Notes: a model not told the origin generated them from the letters alone. A stretch of 64,000 nt of DNA from Planococcus sp. CPCC 101016 (GCF_007859295.1 NZ_VOHB01000002.1:1985624-2049623); one strand, 5' to 3'; shown: positions 1 through 10,144, counted from the stretch's first letter. Translations and numbers: made by a program.

Positions 1-8
1 AACTTTAT

Positions 9-857
9 TTAGTTTTTCTGCAATTCCAGGTTTTTATGGATATTGACTTGATGCGGGAACGGAATTTCAATTCCATTTGCATCAAGAGTTTCTTTAATGG
101 CTTTACGCAATTGGCGTTCCACTGCCCATTGCTCTCCGTTTTTCGCTTTTGCAATGATTCGCAACGTAACATCTGATGCGCCAAATCCTTGTACCCCGAT
201 AACTTCGGGACCTTCAACGATGTTCGTATCTGCGGCTGCAAGCTGCTCGCATCTTGTTTGTAGAATGCCAATCGCTTCATCAATGTTTTCATCATAGGAA
301 ATACCGATATCTACAAGTGCACGTATATTACCGCGGGAATGGTTACTGACGGTAGTGATATCCCGATTTGGAATGTAGTTGAGCGTACCATCAAAACTAC
401 GGATTTGGGTCGTTCTCAAACCGACTGCTTCAACTATTCCATCCAAAGTTCCTACCGTTACGTAATCATTTACATCAAGCTGCTTTTCCAATAGTAAAAA
501 GAAACCCGTTACGACATCACTGACCAAGCCTTGAGCACCGAATCCTATTGCAAGTCCAACAATCCCAGCTCCGGCAATTAAACTTGCGACTGACAAACCG
601 AATATGTTAAATAAGGTCGCCACAAGGATAAAAATTAAGGCATACGAAAAAACATTTTCTGATAAACTCCGTAGAGTCAATGCGCGTCCTTTCGTAACAT
701 CGCCTTTGATCAATAATTTATCGAAGAAGCGGTCGATCAGTTTTTTCCCAATCATTCTTACTAATGCAAAGGCAATCAGGATTCCAATTACTTGAGCTGC
801 AATTACTCCTCCCTCCAGAAGCAGAGCTTCCCAATTAAAATTCTCAAAATTAAACAC
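9..857 (-). CDS. small-conductance mechanosensitive channel, MscS family
   Basis: This is probably a pore-forming membrane channel that opens under hypo-osmotic stress. The 282-residue protein has hydrophobic segments near residues 15-37 and 68-90, then a glycine/alanine-rich pore helix (about 91-125) containing GAGIVGLAIGFGAQGLV, the MscS TM3 signature. A beta-domain follows with the LDVNDYVTVG and RSFDGTLNYIPNRDI motifs, and the C-terminal alpha/beta part is soluble. The length fits the short YkuT-like MscS proteins of Bacillus. The start is GTG, preceded by AAGGATG about 7 bases away. It is transcribed alone, with bglA-like DNA upstream in the same direction behind a terminator. Confidence 0.93.
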   Translation of the reverse strand: MFNFENFNWEALLLEGGVIAAQVIGILIAFALVRMIGKKLIDRFFDKLLIKGDVTKGRALTLRSLSENVFSYALIFILVATLFNIFGLSVASLIAGAGIVGLAIGFGAQGLVSDVVTGFFLLLEKQLDVNDYVTVGTLDGIVEAVGLRTTQIRSFDGTLNYIPNRDITTVSNHSRGNIRALVDIGISYDENIDEAIGILQTRCEQLAAADTNIVEGPEVIGVQGFGASDVTLRIIAKAKNGEQWAVERQLRKAIKETLDANGIEIPFPHQVNIHKNLELQKN

Positions 858-993
858 AAAATCATCCTTCCATTTTTTTAGTAAACCAACACAACACTCT
901 ATTTGTCTTCAGTCCTGTTCCTTTATAACATATATCGCCGATAAATTTCATTCTTGGAAAGTATTCACACTCTTATATCCATGCACCGATTCG

Positions 994-1032
994 AAAAAAA
1001 GAGAAAGGCTTTTTTATAAGCCTCCCTCTTTT
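994..1032 (-). terminator. terminator of the phospho-beta-glucosidase gene
   Basis: An inverted repeat pairs AAAAGAGGGAGGCTT with AAGCCTTTCTCTTTT. A T-tract follows on the minus strand, 25 bases beyond the glucosidase stop codon. Confidence 0.75.
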
Positions 1033-1057
1033 GATACTCCTTCTCTAGCAACTTTTG

Positions 1058-2767
<1,710 letters not shown>

Positions 2768-2787
2768 TAATTGTACCGGTACAATTA
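2768..2787. promoter_or_regulatory. perfect 20-bp palindrome, likely GntR/HutC operator
   Basis: The half-site TAATTGTACC is followed directly by its reverse complement GGTACAATTA. The core TTGTACCGGTACAA resembles the GTnTAnAC-type operators of HutC-subfamily GntR repressors. It lies between the divergent glucosidase and gntR genes, about 80 bases upstream of the gntR -10 box (2854-2859, extended TGATATAAT). It is therefore the obvious binding site for the adjacent regulator. Confidence 0.75.
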
Positions 2788-2850
2788 ATCAAGTACCTAA
2801 CAATTAATCCCGTTGTGTATTTTTGAGTAACTGAGCTCATAGATTCTCTA

Positions 2851-2859
2851 TGATATAAT
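2851..2859 (+). promoter_or_regulatory. extended -10 promoter of the GntR gene
   Basis: TGATATAAT is an extended -10 element about 40 bases upstream of the gntR start codon. No good -35 hexamer is visible, as is common for extended -10 promoters. Confidence 0.5.
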
Positions 2860-2899
2860 TTAGGTAGTCGATCAGCCATAAAAGCAAAGAGGTATGCAT

Positions 2900-3601
2900 A
2901 TGTTAAAATATCAGCACATAGCGGATGAACTGGAGAATTACATCGAAGAGAATAAACTTCAACAAGGAGATAAACTCCCTGTTCTGCAAGAATTAATGAA
3001 CCAATTCAAGGTAAGCAAAAGTACAGTTACTAAGGCTCTGGAACTATTAGAGAATAGAGGAGTCGTTTTTCAAGTAAGAGGAAGTGGTATTTTTGTTAGG
3101 AGGCATAAAAGAAGCGGTTATATCAGCCTTATTTCAAATCAAGGATTTAAAAAGATGTTGGAAGAATTTCACATAACCTCGAAAGTGATTGAACTTGATG
3201 TACGCAAACCTACTAAAGAAGCTGCGTTAAATTTGAACATGGGTCTTGACGAAGATGTCTACTATGTTAAAAGAGTTCGGTATATTCAAGGACAAACACT
3301 TTGCCTGGAAGAATCTTATTTTAATAAATCGCTCATTCCTTATCTGAACAATGAAATCATTACAGAATCCATTTTTAACTACATTACCAATGGATTAGGG
3401 TTAAACATTGGATTCGGGGATACTTTTCTCCATGTCGACAAGTTGACCGCTGAAGAAGCAAAGTATTTGGAGCTGACAGAAGGCGATCCAAAACTTTATG
3501 TTGAATCTATCTACCACTTAACGAACGGCCAGCCATTCGACTTTTCCAAAATAACCTATAATTATGTTCAATCTCAGTTTTTCGTTCAAGCGGTTTTATA
3601 A
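2900..3601 (+). CDS. GntR family transcriptional regulator, HutC subfamily
   Basis: A DNA-binding repressor with an N-terminal winged helix (residues about 3-70: KYQHIADELENYIEENKLQQ, then LMNQFKVSKSTVTKALELL and the wing VFQVRGSGIFV). A UTRA effector-binding domain follows (about 90-230, ending with the FDFSKITYNYVQSQF beta strands typical of HutC proteins). The effector is probably a phosphorylated beta-glucoside, judging by the divergent GH1 gene. Start ATG 2900 is preferred over 2894 because AGAGG lies 7 bases upstream of it. The intergenic 20-bp palindrome is its likely operator. Confidence 0.9.
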   Translation: MLKYQHIADELENYIEENKLQQGDKLPVLQELMNQFKVSKSTVTKALELLENRGVVFQVRGSGIFVRRHKRSGYISLISNQGFKKMLEEFHITSKVIELDVRKPTKEAALNLNMGLDEDVYYVKRVRYIQGQTLCLEESYFNKSLIPYLNNEIITESIFNYITNGLGLNIGFGDTFLHVDKLTAEEAKYLELTEGDPKLYVESIYHLTNGQPFDFSKITYNYVQSQFFVQAVL

Positions 3602-3652
3602 AACACAAAAAAAGTCTGACTTCTACCGGAAGTTTGGCTCTTTTTGTGTTTT
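3600..3652 (+). terminator. terminator after gntR
   Basis: A long hairpin pairs AAACACAAAAA with TTTTTGTGTTT and has an inner ACTTC/GAAGT stem around TACCG. It starts at the gntR stop codon. Confidence 0.7.
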
Positions 3653-3726
3653 CCCTGCAGCCTACTATGGAAATAGCTTCACGCGAAGTAAACATTAGGT
3701 AGGGGAACAAAAGGTTTATACTCACT

Positions 3727-3747
3727 GATTCTGAAACTTTCAGAATC
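3727..3747. promoter_or_regulatory. 21-bp perfect palindrome upstream of a small membrane protein gene
   Basis: GATTCTGAAA, a central C, and TTTCAGAATC form an uninterrupted palindrome. It ends about 8 bases before TATACAAT (around 3756-3763), a probable -10 region for the gene starting at 3809. The position suggests an operator overlapping a promoter. The cognate regulator is not identifiable here. Confidence 0.45.
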
Positions 3748-3808
3748 CCAAAGCGTATACAATAAAGAAACGAACTAAACGTTATTTCAAAAAAAAATGG
3801 AGGCCAAT

Positions 3809-4132
3809 ATGAAAAACACACTGGTCATTTGCTTGACTCTCTTGATTCTTGCGCTCGGCAATTGGGCAGCTGCTTCTGCTCTTCAACTTGCTTTCTTAGA
3901 TATCGCGATCCCTTATGCTGGCCTGGCCTTAGTTATCGTCTACTTTTTTAAATCTAAAGGAGGCATGGCAAGCCGCCGTTTGGATATGTCTATTCAAGGA
4001 CAAACAGGAATACGGATGGAACAGGAAAATGTTGTGCCAGAAAGATCTTATGTATTGATCGGTTCTCTGTTGTATTTGTTCATGGTACTCGTATTCACTT
4101 TCTTTGCCTTTAGAGAATACTTTCTAAACTAG
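3809..4132 (+). CDS. small membrane protein of unknown function
   Basis: This is a 107-residue protein with two hydrophobic helices at the N terminus (LVICLTLLILALGNWAAASA and LDIAIPYAGLALVIVYFF), a central soluble loop of about 35 residues, and a third helix near the C terminus (YVLIGSLLYLFMVLVFTFFAF). The family is not recognised. The start at 3809 is chosen because TGGAGG lies 6 bases upstream. The ATG at 3797 overlaps that RBS. Confidence 0.7.
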   Translation: MKNTLVICLTLLILALGNWAAASALQLAFLDIAIPYAGLALVIVYFFKSKGGMASRRLDMSIQGQTGIRMEQENVVPERSYVLIGSLLYLFMVLVFTFFAFREYFLN

Positions 4133-4264
4133 CTTCATGAGTTCAACAATTTGCTAGAAATGTCTTAGGATGCTTAGTTGAATTAATTTAGAATGTTTGA
4201 GCTATGACAGAAATAAAAAGAAAGTCCGCCAACTACTCAGTAAAAACAGAAAGGGGAAATCATC

Positions 4265-4507
4265 TTGAAAAAAGGATGGATTTCGACCATAACAGGCTTA
4301 ATTTTAGGAGTAGTCATCTCTTGCTTTGTTTTAGATTACAACGGGTGGACTTTGGTTTCGATTGGTAGAGATGGAACTACTGCTAATACCCTCAACGAAC
4401 TAGATTTTAATTTAATTACCAATGCATTTGTTATTATTTTAGTCTGTATTGGGGTGGTTTATGGAGGTTTGACACTCTTAATTAACAAAAATGACTCCAA
4501 TGAATAG
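4265..4507 (+). CDS. small two-helix membrane protein
   Basis: This 80-residue protein starts with TTG, with AAAGGGG about 8 bases upstream. It has two hydrophobic helices, residues about 5-27 (ISTITGLILGVVISCFVLDY) and 51-73 (ITNAFVIILVCIGVVYGG), separated by a polar loop. No known family is recognised. It follows another membrane protein gene by 132 bases and may be expressed separately. Confidence 0.65.
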   Translation: MKKGWISTITGLILGVVISCFVLDYNGWTLVSIGRDGTTANTLNELDFNLITNAFVIILVCIGVVYGGLTLLINKNDSNE

Positions 4508-4550
4508 TACTCCAACCAACCGGACATAATAAAAATTTGAAATTTGTAAT

Positions 4551-5057
4551 CTACACTTTTTTTACTTGGCTGCAGATTAACTTCACTATATCCGTTTTTG
4601 TCATCTGGCCAGTCAATATTTTTTCTCCTTCAACACCGAGATGATCTTTAGGGATCCACCAGGAACGTAAAGAATCTTTTCCGAACGATTCAGCTTGAGG
4701 TCGCGAATTATGACGGACAACCGTTTCTTCAAATGACAAATTAAAATAACAGACACAGGTATTCTCATTATAAAAATAGATCAACTGATTAAGCATCTCT
4801 TGGTAACGCTTTTTCATAAAAATTCCTTCTAAAATAACGACATTACATTTTCCTTTTCCGTATTCAGTGATTTGTCTAATTAGATCGATAGAAAGATTCT
4901 CTTCTCTATCGCGAACCATTAACATCTCCCGTCTCACTGTATCTTGAGAAACTAAAAGAGTTCCTTCTCCAAAATATTCTTGCAGACTTTTGGCTATCGT
5001 GGTTTTCCCGCTGCCCGAATTTCCTCGTAAAATTATAAGTTTTGTTTCTATGATCAT
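4551..5057 (-). CDS. P-loop kinase-like AAA_33 protein
   Basis: A cytoplasmic 168-residue protein with the Walker A motif GNSGSGKTTIAK at residues 11-22. VVILEGIFMK is a Walker B-like strand, and RHNSRPQAESFG may be a LID/adenine-contact region. It resembles small zeta-like or uridine-kinase-like phosphotransferases of Bacillales, but the substrate is unknown. An upstream in-frame ATG at 5129 overlaps the preceding gene's stop as ATGA. The start at 5057 is preferred because the family begins just before the P-loop and CAGGATAGGAG lies upstream. It forms an operon with another small P-loop kinase. Confidence 0.75.
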   Translation of the reverse strand: MIIETKLIILRGNSGSGKTTIAKSLQEYFGEGTLLVSQDTVRREMLMVRDREENLSIDLIRQITEYGKGKCNVVILEGIFMKKRYQEMLNQLIYFYNENTCVCYFNLSFEETVVRHNSRPQAESFGKDSLRSWWIPKDHLGVEGEKILTGQMTKTDIVKLICSQVKKV

Positions 5058-5125
5058 CACTCCTATCCTGTAAGTCAGCCATTGGAAACATTGGCCATAG
5101 TTCCTTCTAAATACTATAGAATTTA

Positions 5126-5644
5126 TCATGGTCTGCCTGTCTTAACTATTTCTAAAAACTGGTGCGCTTCTTTTGGTGATTTTAAAATAATCACTTTTTT
5201 ATTTTCAGGCAAATTTTCAAGTCTCCTCATGACAATTGGTCTTATCTTTTTAGGATAGTCCCAAACCCACTTTATGAAATTGAAATCTAGTCTCTCGTTT
5301 ACCCCTTCTGCCATATCCGGTCTTTTTCGATTATAGTATTTAATCGCCCGTTTCAAAACACGGTATGTGCAGAGCACTCGATTAAAATCCAGGAAAATAA
5401 TTGTATCAGCTGCCTCTAATCGTATGTCCATGGTTCCGTTATAATTGCCATCAATAATCCATTGCTCTCTTTTGATCAATCCTAATTGAATCCTTTTCTG
5501 CTCTTCTTTTGTAGTTGGCTCCCAGTTCGGTTTCCATAACAATGTATCCAGGTGATATACTTCTATGTTTAATTTTCTCCCTAACTTTTGTGCCAAAGTA
5601 GACTTGCCTGAGCCACCTGAACCGATAAATGCAATTCTCTTCAC
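5126..5644 (-). CDS. FlaR-like (DNA topology modulation-type) P-loop kinase
   Basis: A 172-residue adenylate-kinase-like protein. Walker A is GSGGSGKSTLAQKLG at residues 8-22, followed by the family marker YHLDTLLWKPNW and then WIIDGNYNGTMDIRLEAADTIIFLD with the Walker B strand. These are the features of proteins annotated as topology modulation protein FlaR. The real substrate is not established, although the fold suggests nucleotide phosphotransfer. GGAGGG lies 9 bases before the ATG. Its stop overlaps the alternative start of the downstream kinase by 4 bases, which implies co-transcription. Confidence 0.85.
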   Translation of the reverse strand: MKRIAFIGSGGSGKSTLAQKLGRKLNIEVYHLDTLLWKPNWEPTTKEEQKRIQLGLIKREQWIIDGNYNGTMDIRLEAADTIIFLDFNRVLCTYRVLKRAIKYYNRKRPDMAEGVNERLDFNFIKWVWDYPKKIRPIVMRRLENLPENKKVIILKSPKEAHQFLEIVKTGRP

Positions 5645-5863
5645 CGAAACCCTCCTTCATTTATATACTAATCAAAAATACTGTCGAAATTCGCGAAATT
5701 TTAGGTGCCTATTAAAAAATAGAGGTATTCTGTCATTTCCGATCTAAATTCGCTCTATTTATTTTAACAACTGAACTTTTTGAAATGGTAAAATAAGGGG
5801 AGTTATTACAAAATGGTCACAATTATCAAGGCAGGCAACTGAGTAAACCTAGGAGGTTACAAC

Positions 5864-6481
5864 ATGAGCTTACAATGGCTGGAATGGGCTAAACGGATTC
5901 AAGCCCTTTCACAATCAGGATTAACTTACTCAAGGAGCGTTCATGATGTAGAACGGTATGAGGAGCTTCGAAGCATCAGCGTGGAAATTTTGGCTGAACA
6001 TACAGGGATGGATATGCAACAGGTTAAAGAGCTGTTTGCTGTAGAACAAGGGTATCAAACTCCAAAAATGGATGTACGCGGCGCTGTATTCCAAAAAGGA
6101 AAGATTCTGATGGTGAAAGAAAATAGTGACAGCAAATGGTCATTACCCGGAGGTTTTTGCGATGTAGGGTTGTCACCCGCTGAGAATATTACGAAAGAGA
6201 TTGAAGAAGAGTCAGGTTACATTGTCGTTCCCACAAAATTGTTGGCGCTCTTAGATATGAACAAGCACCCTCATCCACCTCAGCCTTTCCACTATTACAA
6301 GATCTTTATACAATGTGAAATCGTCGGGGGTGAAGCTAAAAATGGCGTAGAAACACAAGGAGTTGCCTTCTTTCCTGAAGATGGCTTACCGGAACTTTCC
6401 TTGAACCGAAATATAGAATCACAACTACAAATGCTGTTTGAATTTGAAAGAAATCCGACCAAAGCGACATTATTTGAGTAA
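5864..6481 (+). CDS. Nudix hydrolase with N-terminal helical domain
   Basis: A cytoplasmic pyrophosphohydrolase, probably acting on nucleoside diphosphate sugars such as ADP-ribose. Residues 1-65 form the helical Nudix N-terminal domain (LQWLEWAKRIQALSQSGLTY). The catalytic Nudix box lies at residues 96-119 (GGFCDVGLSPAEN...EIEEESGY), with the required EEEE cluster apart from the usual arginine, which is lysine here (TKEIEEE). At 205 residues it matches YjhB-like Bacillus proteins. AGGAGG precedes the ATG. It is monocistronic. Confidence 0.9.
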   Translation: MSLQWLEWAKRIQALSQSGLTYSRSVHDVERYEELRSISVEILAEHTGMDMQQVKELFAVEQGYQTPKMDVRGAVFQKGKILMVKENSDSKWSLPGGFCDVGLSPAENITKEIEEESGYIVVPTKLLALLDMNKHPHPPQPFHYYKIFIQCEIVGGEAKNGVETQGVAFFPEDGLPELSLNRNIESQLQMLFEFERNPTKATLFE

Positions 6482-6548
6482 GCCAATGAAATACCAAAAC
6501 CAAGAAGCTTTAGGTTTATTGATGTAAACAGGCCATATGCGTGTGCTT

Positions 6549-6974
6549 TTACAGCTCCAACTTCGGTCTTTTCAGCAGAAATCTGGGCGGAGATCCAAAT
6601 CCTTGTTCCGCCTCAAAATAGGCTAATTGACCGGGGATACAGAAAATAATGGAAGGCATTCCAAATCCGACAGCATGTTCCAATGCTTCATGGAGCGGCA
6701 GTTTTTTGCCATCTATATCAACGTTATAAGACAGCGAATAACACATTTTTTCAGCACCGTTTCTTTTCAGCAGTTCATAAATATCTGTTGGATCAGAATT
6801 GGGGGGCGGAATTTCAACCATGTATTTCTCCCTTAACAGTTTTGTGTACTGATGACATAGCCGATTTAATGCATGGTGCCTTTTCTCTGGGGAAAACAAT
6901 TCGTGAAGCACCCTATCCTGAAACTGTTTTTCAAAAAACGACTTTACAATTAGCTGTTCTACGTCCTTTTCCAT
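6549..6974 (-). CDS. conserved hypothetical protein
   Basis: This 141-residue soluble protein has no recognised domain. The N-terminal third is charged and helical. The C-terminal half contains YSLSYNVDIDGKKLPLHEAL and the strand SIIFCIPGQLAYFEAEQG. There is no signal peptide or membrane helix. The RBS AGAGAGG lies 8 bases before the ATG. It is convergent with the Nudix gene. Confidence 0.65.
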   Translation of the reverse strand: MEKDVEQLIVKSFFEKQFQDRVLHELFSPEKRHHALNRLCHQYTKLLREKYMVEIPPPNSDPTDIYELLKRNGAEKMCYSLSYNVDIDGKKLPLHEALEHAVGFGMPSIIFCIPGQLAYFEAEQGFGSPPRFLLKRPKLEL

Positions 6975-7115
6975 CAGCTGTACCTCTCTTCATTTCTAAT
7001 GAATTTAATTTTAAGTATTCTTCTTTCTAAGAAGTACGCTATCTTTTAATTATCATAGGCAAAGAACCGCAAATCATAAAGACTAATAACGTTCGGACTG
7101 CCTACAGCAAACTAT

Positions 7116-7409
7116 TCACTCAACAATTACTTCTGCAGGTAGAAAATAGGGAAAATCGTCTGGAACATCAAAAGGGATGACCCGTACTTTATCGCCTTCC
7201 TCCAATTCTTCGTATGTGCTAATGGATCCTTTAAATATTGTTCCGTCCGTAAGGTGCATTTCATGAAAAATTGGTTCCTCTTCAGAGTTGTCGGAAGGTA
7301 CTTCTAACATAAAGGAAGTGTCTCTCTTTTCTGTTACTGTTCCCTCGTAGTCCCCGCATGCAGACAAAAAAAGCAGGAGCACCGCAAGAATACTAAGCAA
7401 TCGCTTCAT
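7116..7409 (-). CDS. small lipoprotein with OB-like beta domain
   Basis: A 97-residue secreted lipoprotein. The signal peptide MKRLLSILAVLLLFLSAC ends in the lipobox LSAC-G (Cys18). The mature part is acidic and rich in short strands (YEGTVTEKRDTSFMLEV, LTDGTIFKGSISTYEELEEG, DKVRVIPFDVP). This resembles the YobA/DUF3221-type small beta-barrel seen in Bacillus lipoproteins, though the assignment is only by look. A strong RBS (GGTGGAGGG) precedes it. Confidence 0.75.
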   Translation of the reverse strand: MKRLLSILAVLLLFLSACGDYEGTVTEKRDTSFMLEVPSDNSEEEPIFHEMHLTDGTIFKGSISTYEELEEGDKVRVIPFDVPDDFPYFLPAEVIVE

Positions 7410-7509
7410 TTCCCTCCACCCCTTTCATTTAACTTTAGCCAACTTTTAGAGCAGCATTATTTAACCGGAGCCAAATAAAAATACGGGCTCACGCTAAAGA
7501 CTTGCCCAT

Positions 7510-8415
7510 CTATTGGTACCACTTTGGTGTTAACTGGCTGAAGTAATCATGGTCTTCTAAGAACATGTAAATCCTCTTCAGCGCGTTGTCCATGTCGTCA
7601 GGAATCGTATTCAAGGTCCATATTATCGATGAGAACACACACATTGCTAAATAAAGCGAATAAAGCCTCCAAAACGTCTCGTCAGGTTCTGCATTATCGA
7701 AATACCCTTTGATTTGTCCAATTGAAAATTGAGTGCTTATTCCCCTGCTGAACATACCGATTTTGAGAAACTCATGATAAGGATCTCCCCAATCGTATCT
7801 ATCGAAGTCGATAACTCCTGCGAATTTCTTATTTTGAACAATAAGATTGCCTAAATGAAAATCATCGTGCTGAAATTTATTCGGCCGTTGTTTCATAAGA
7901 TGTATATTGTCGTTGATGAATTTCATTATTTTTTCGTCATTTTTAATTTTTACCCCGCTTAATAAATAAGCTTTTACATACTTCTCGTGTTTATCCACTT
8001 TCCTCGAATACCACGAAGCCATATATTCTGGAGCTGTAAGTTGATGCATTTTCCGCAGCTCCTTGCCTGCTTTAAAACCAATCGCGAATTGATCTTCATA
8101 AGATAGGCTTAAGATTGCTTTCTCTGCATCGGCTCCTTCCAAATAGGAAAGCACCATATACCCTTTTTCTTTCATTTTGCCAATTGCAATTGGTTTTGGG
8201 CAAGCAACCTCATAGTCTTGCATCTTTTTTAAAATAGCATACTCAAGATTTTTAGATTCAAATTGATCCAAATCAAATGTACGGAGAAAGAACTTTTTAT
8301 TGTCATCAGGCATGCAAATTAAATACTTTTTATCAGATGAAAATCCTTTATTTATTTGAACGATCTGCTTGGTCTTGCTTATCTCAGGTATTTGATTGAT
8401 TTGTACATCATTCAC
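7510..8415 (-). CDS. aminoglycoside phosphotransferase family (APH) protein
   Basis: A cytoplasmic kinase-fold protein of 301 residues. The catalytic loop FQHDDFHLGNLIV carries the APH Brenner motif HxDxxxxN. The Mg-binding loop VIDFDRYDWGDPYHEF follows. The N lobe has KKFFLRTF with a candidate ATP lysine. Members phosphorylate aminoglycosides, macrolides or small metabolites. The substrate here is unknown, so resistance should not be assumed. AGGAG lies about 9 bases before the ATG. It is 25 bases downstream of a nucleotidyltransferase-like gene in the same direction, so the two probably form one operon. Confidence 0.85.
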   Translation of the reverse strand: MNDVQINQIPEISKTKQIVQINKGFSSDKKYLICMPDDNKKFFLRTFDLDQFESKNLEYAILKKMQDYEVACPKPIAIGKMKEKGYMVLSYLEGADAEKAILSLSYEDQFAIGFKAGKELRKMHQLTAPEYMASWYSRKVDKHEKYVKAYLLSGVKIKNDEKIMKFINDNIHLMKQRPNKFQHDDFHLGNLIVQNKKFAGVIDFDRYDWGDPYHEFLKIGMFSRGISTQFSIGQIKGYFDNAEPDETFWRLYSLYLAMCVFSSIIWTLNTIPDDMDNALKRIYMFLEDHDYFSQLTPKWYQ

Positions 8416-8440
8416 TGAACTGCTCCTTCGAATCGCTTTT

Positions 8441-9286
8441 TCAATAACTCATTTCCAGTATATTTTTAAATCTCTCTTCGTTCACTTCTATCCCAATCTT
8501 TTCGCTCAAAACATGATGGAGTCGCAGGATTTCCGGAATCATGTTTTTCAGAGTTATCATAATTTCATCGGCATTCTTGCCGCATTCCCAATTTCCCAAA
8601 AGAGTCAGCTGCCTTATATTCAATATGCTTCTTTTCCCTTGGACTTTAGACCAACTTCCATAAGAAGCGTCGAAGTGTTCATCTATTTCTTTAAACCAAC
8701 CTGAAACCACAAGCCAACGTAATCTATCCAGATTATATTCCGCATAGAGCATTTCTTCTCTCATGACGGCTCGATATATTTCATGAGCGAATGCAAGAAC
8801 TTTTGCTTTCCAAAGTTCCACTTCAGCCGCTTCAAGCTTATAAGAAAGATTTGATGATTTCTGTAAGACCTCCTCTAAACTTCCGCTCGGGTCGTATAGC
8901 AACTTTAGGTTCTTCAACCAAATAGAAGGCAATAATTCATCAAAAGTATGATACCAACTGTCCACTTTAACAAAACTCACAAAATGACTGACAACTACGG
9001 GGCCTTGTGGATTAGGGTCTTCATGAAAAAGAACCTGTCCCCATTTTTCAGTCCGCCTGCGCTTGTTTCTGATAAAGTCCATTTTCTTTTCTGATTTCAC
9101 AATCGTATGTAAGTCTATATCTGAATAAGCATCATAATTCTCTTTAGCCAATGAACCTCCCAAGTATATTGCAAGCACATTTGAATCTGAACTTAGATCG
9201 AACACTGCTTTATCCAATAGGTTTTTGCGGTGTTTAGGTAAAGTCAGGTCCCTTTCTGCATATCTGCTTTTGTATCTTCTACACAT
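8441..9286 (-). CDS. nucleotidyltransferase-fold protein (ANT-like)
   Basis: A 281-residue cytoplasmic protein. The N-terminal Pol-beta-type nucleotidyltransferase motif is IYLGGSLAKENYDAYSDIDL at about residues 40-59 (GGS followed by the DxD metal-binding pair). The C-terminal part is helical (VELWKAKVLAFAHEIYRAVM), as in aminoglycoside adenylyltransferase-like proteins. The substrate cannot be told from sequence. It is the first gene of a two-gene operon with the APH-like protein. GAGGCTG serves as RBS. Confidence 0.8.
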   Translation of the reverse strand: MCRRYKSRYAERDLTLPKHRKNLLDKAVFDLSSDSNVLAIYLGGSLAKENYDAYSDIDLHTIVKSEKKMDFIRNKRRRTEKWGQVLFHEDPNPQGPVVVSHFVSFVKVDSWYHTFDELLPSIWLKNLKLLYDPSGSLEEVLQKSSNLSYKLEAAEVELWKAKVLAFAHEIYRAVMREEMLYAEYNLDRLRWLVVSGWFKEIDEHFDASYGSWSKVQGKRSILNIRQLTLLGNWECGKNADEIMITLKNMIPEILRLHHVLSEKIGIEVNEERFKNILEMSY

Positions 9287-9399
9287 GACATCAGCCTCTT
9301 TTCTTAATTGATTAGAAGCAAAAATTATTGGTTTTCATTAGAATTAATTCTTTTTCGCGTCACAGTTAGTAGTTCGAATTATCATGTGGTTAGCAGCTA

Positions 9400-10035
9400 T
9401 TATTGAGGATCTTCTTTCGAATCTATCGCTTTGCAAACAGCAAGCGCTTTATTCGTTGCTGCATTAAGATAATCCAGAATTTGAGGCACAGTATATACTT
9501 GTAACTCACTTACTAACTCATTTTCTGCAAAGGCAAAATCTTCAATCACCTCTTCTTTAAACAGCTTTAAATCTTTAGCCTGAATTTCCTTTATTGTGAG
9601 GGACGTATAAGCAGATTCTATTAGTTCTTTTTTCAAGTTGCCACAGTCAAACCAATCAATCAGTATTTTGTTTAGTTTTTTGAAGTCATCATGCCATCTT
9701 ACGAGTAAGTCTGGATCCGTATTTAATCGGTTTTTGAAATCATTTTTAAAATAAACTTCTTTTAACCAAACATCATCCGCAATTAAATGGGTTAAATAAC
9801 CGAGCCCAAAATCGCTTTGAACTTCAAAAGGATATTTTTCTATAAATTGCTTATAGTTCGAAGTTCTTGTTCCATCATCTAAACTTCCTTCGTAAAAATG
9901 TGACTTTGCCTTCTTTTTAACAGTAAACGCTGCATCCGGTGCAATTCCTCCCACAAGAAACCATGCCTTATTTTTGACATTAAGTTTCTTTGAGACTTTT
10001 GCTGCGATAATCAAATGCATAATTCTTGATCCCAT
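9400..10035 (-). CDS. zinc-dependent phospholipase C-like protein
   Basis: This 211-residue protein has the Zn_dep_PLPC pattern: an N-terminal MHLIIAAKVSKKL, the metal-site segment GGIAPDAAF, KSHFYEG, and GYLTHLIADDVW, where His and Asp residues would coordinate zinc. There is no signal peptide, so despite the family name it probably acts inside the cell on an unknown substrate. A strong RBS (AAAGGAGG) precedes the ATG. Confidence 0.8.
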   Translation of the reverse strand: MGSRIMHLIIAAKVSKKLNVKNKAWFLVGGIAPDAAFTVKKKAKSHFYEGSLDDGTRTSNYKQFIEKYPFEVQSDFGLGYLTHLIADDVWLKEVYFKNDFKNRLNTDPDLLVRWHDDFKKLNKILIDWFDCGNLKKELIESAYTSLTIKEIQAKDLKLFKEEVIEDFAFAENELVSELQVYTVPQILDYLNAATNKALAVCKAIDSKEDPQ

Positions 10036-10144
10036 ACAAAGCCTCCTTTTGTTTCAATGCTAGATGTCGTTTATTATTACGCCAGTCGTTTTAGTTTTTC
10101 GAATGTACAGCTGATCCGTCCCTAATTGCGGAAAAAGCCCTAGC

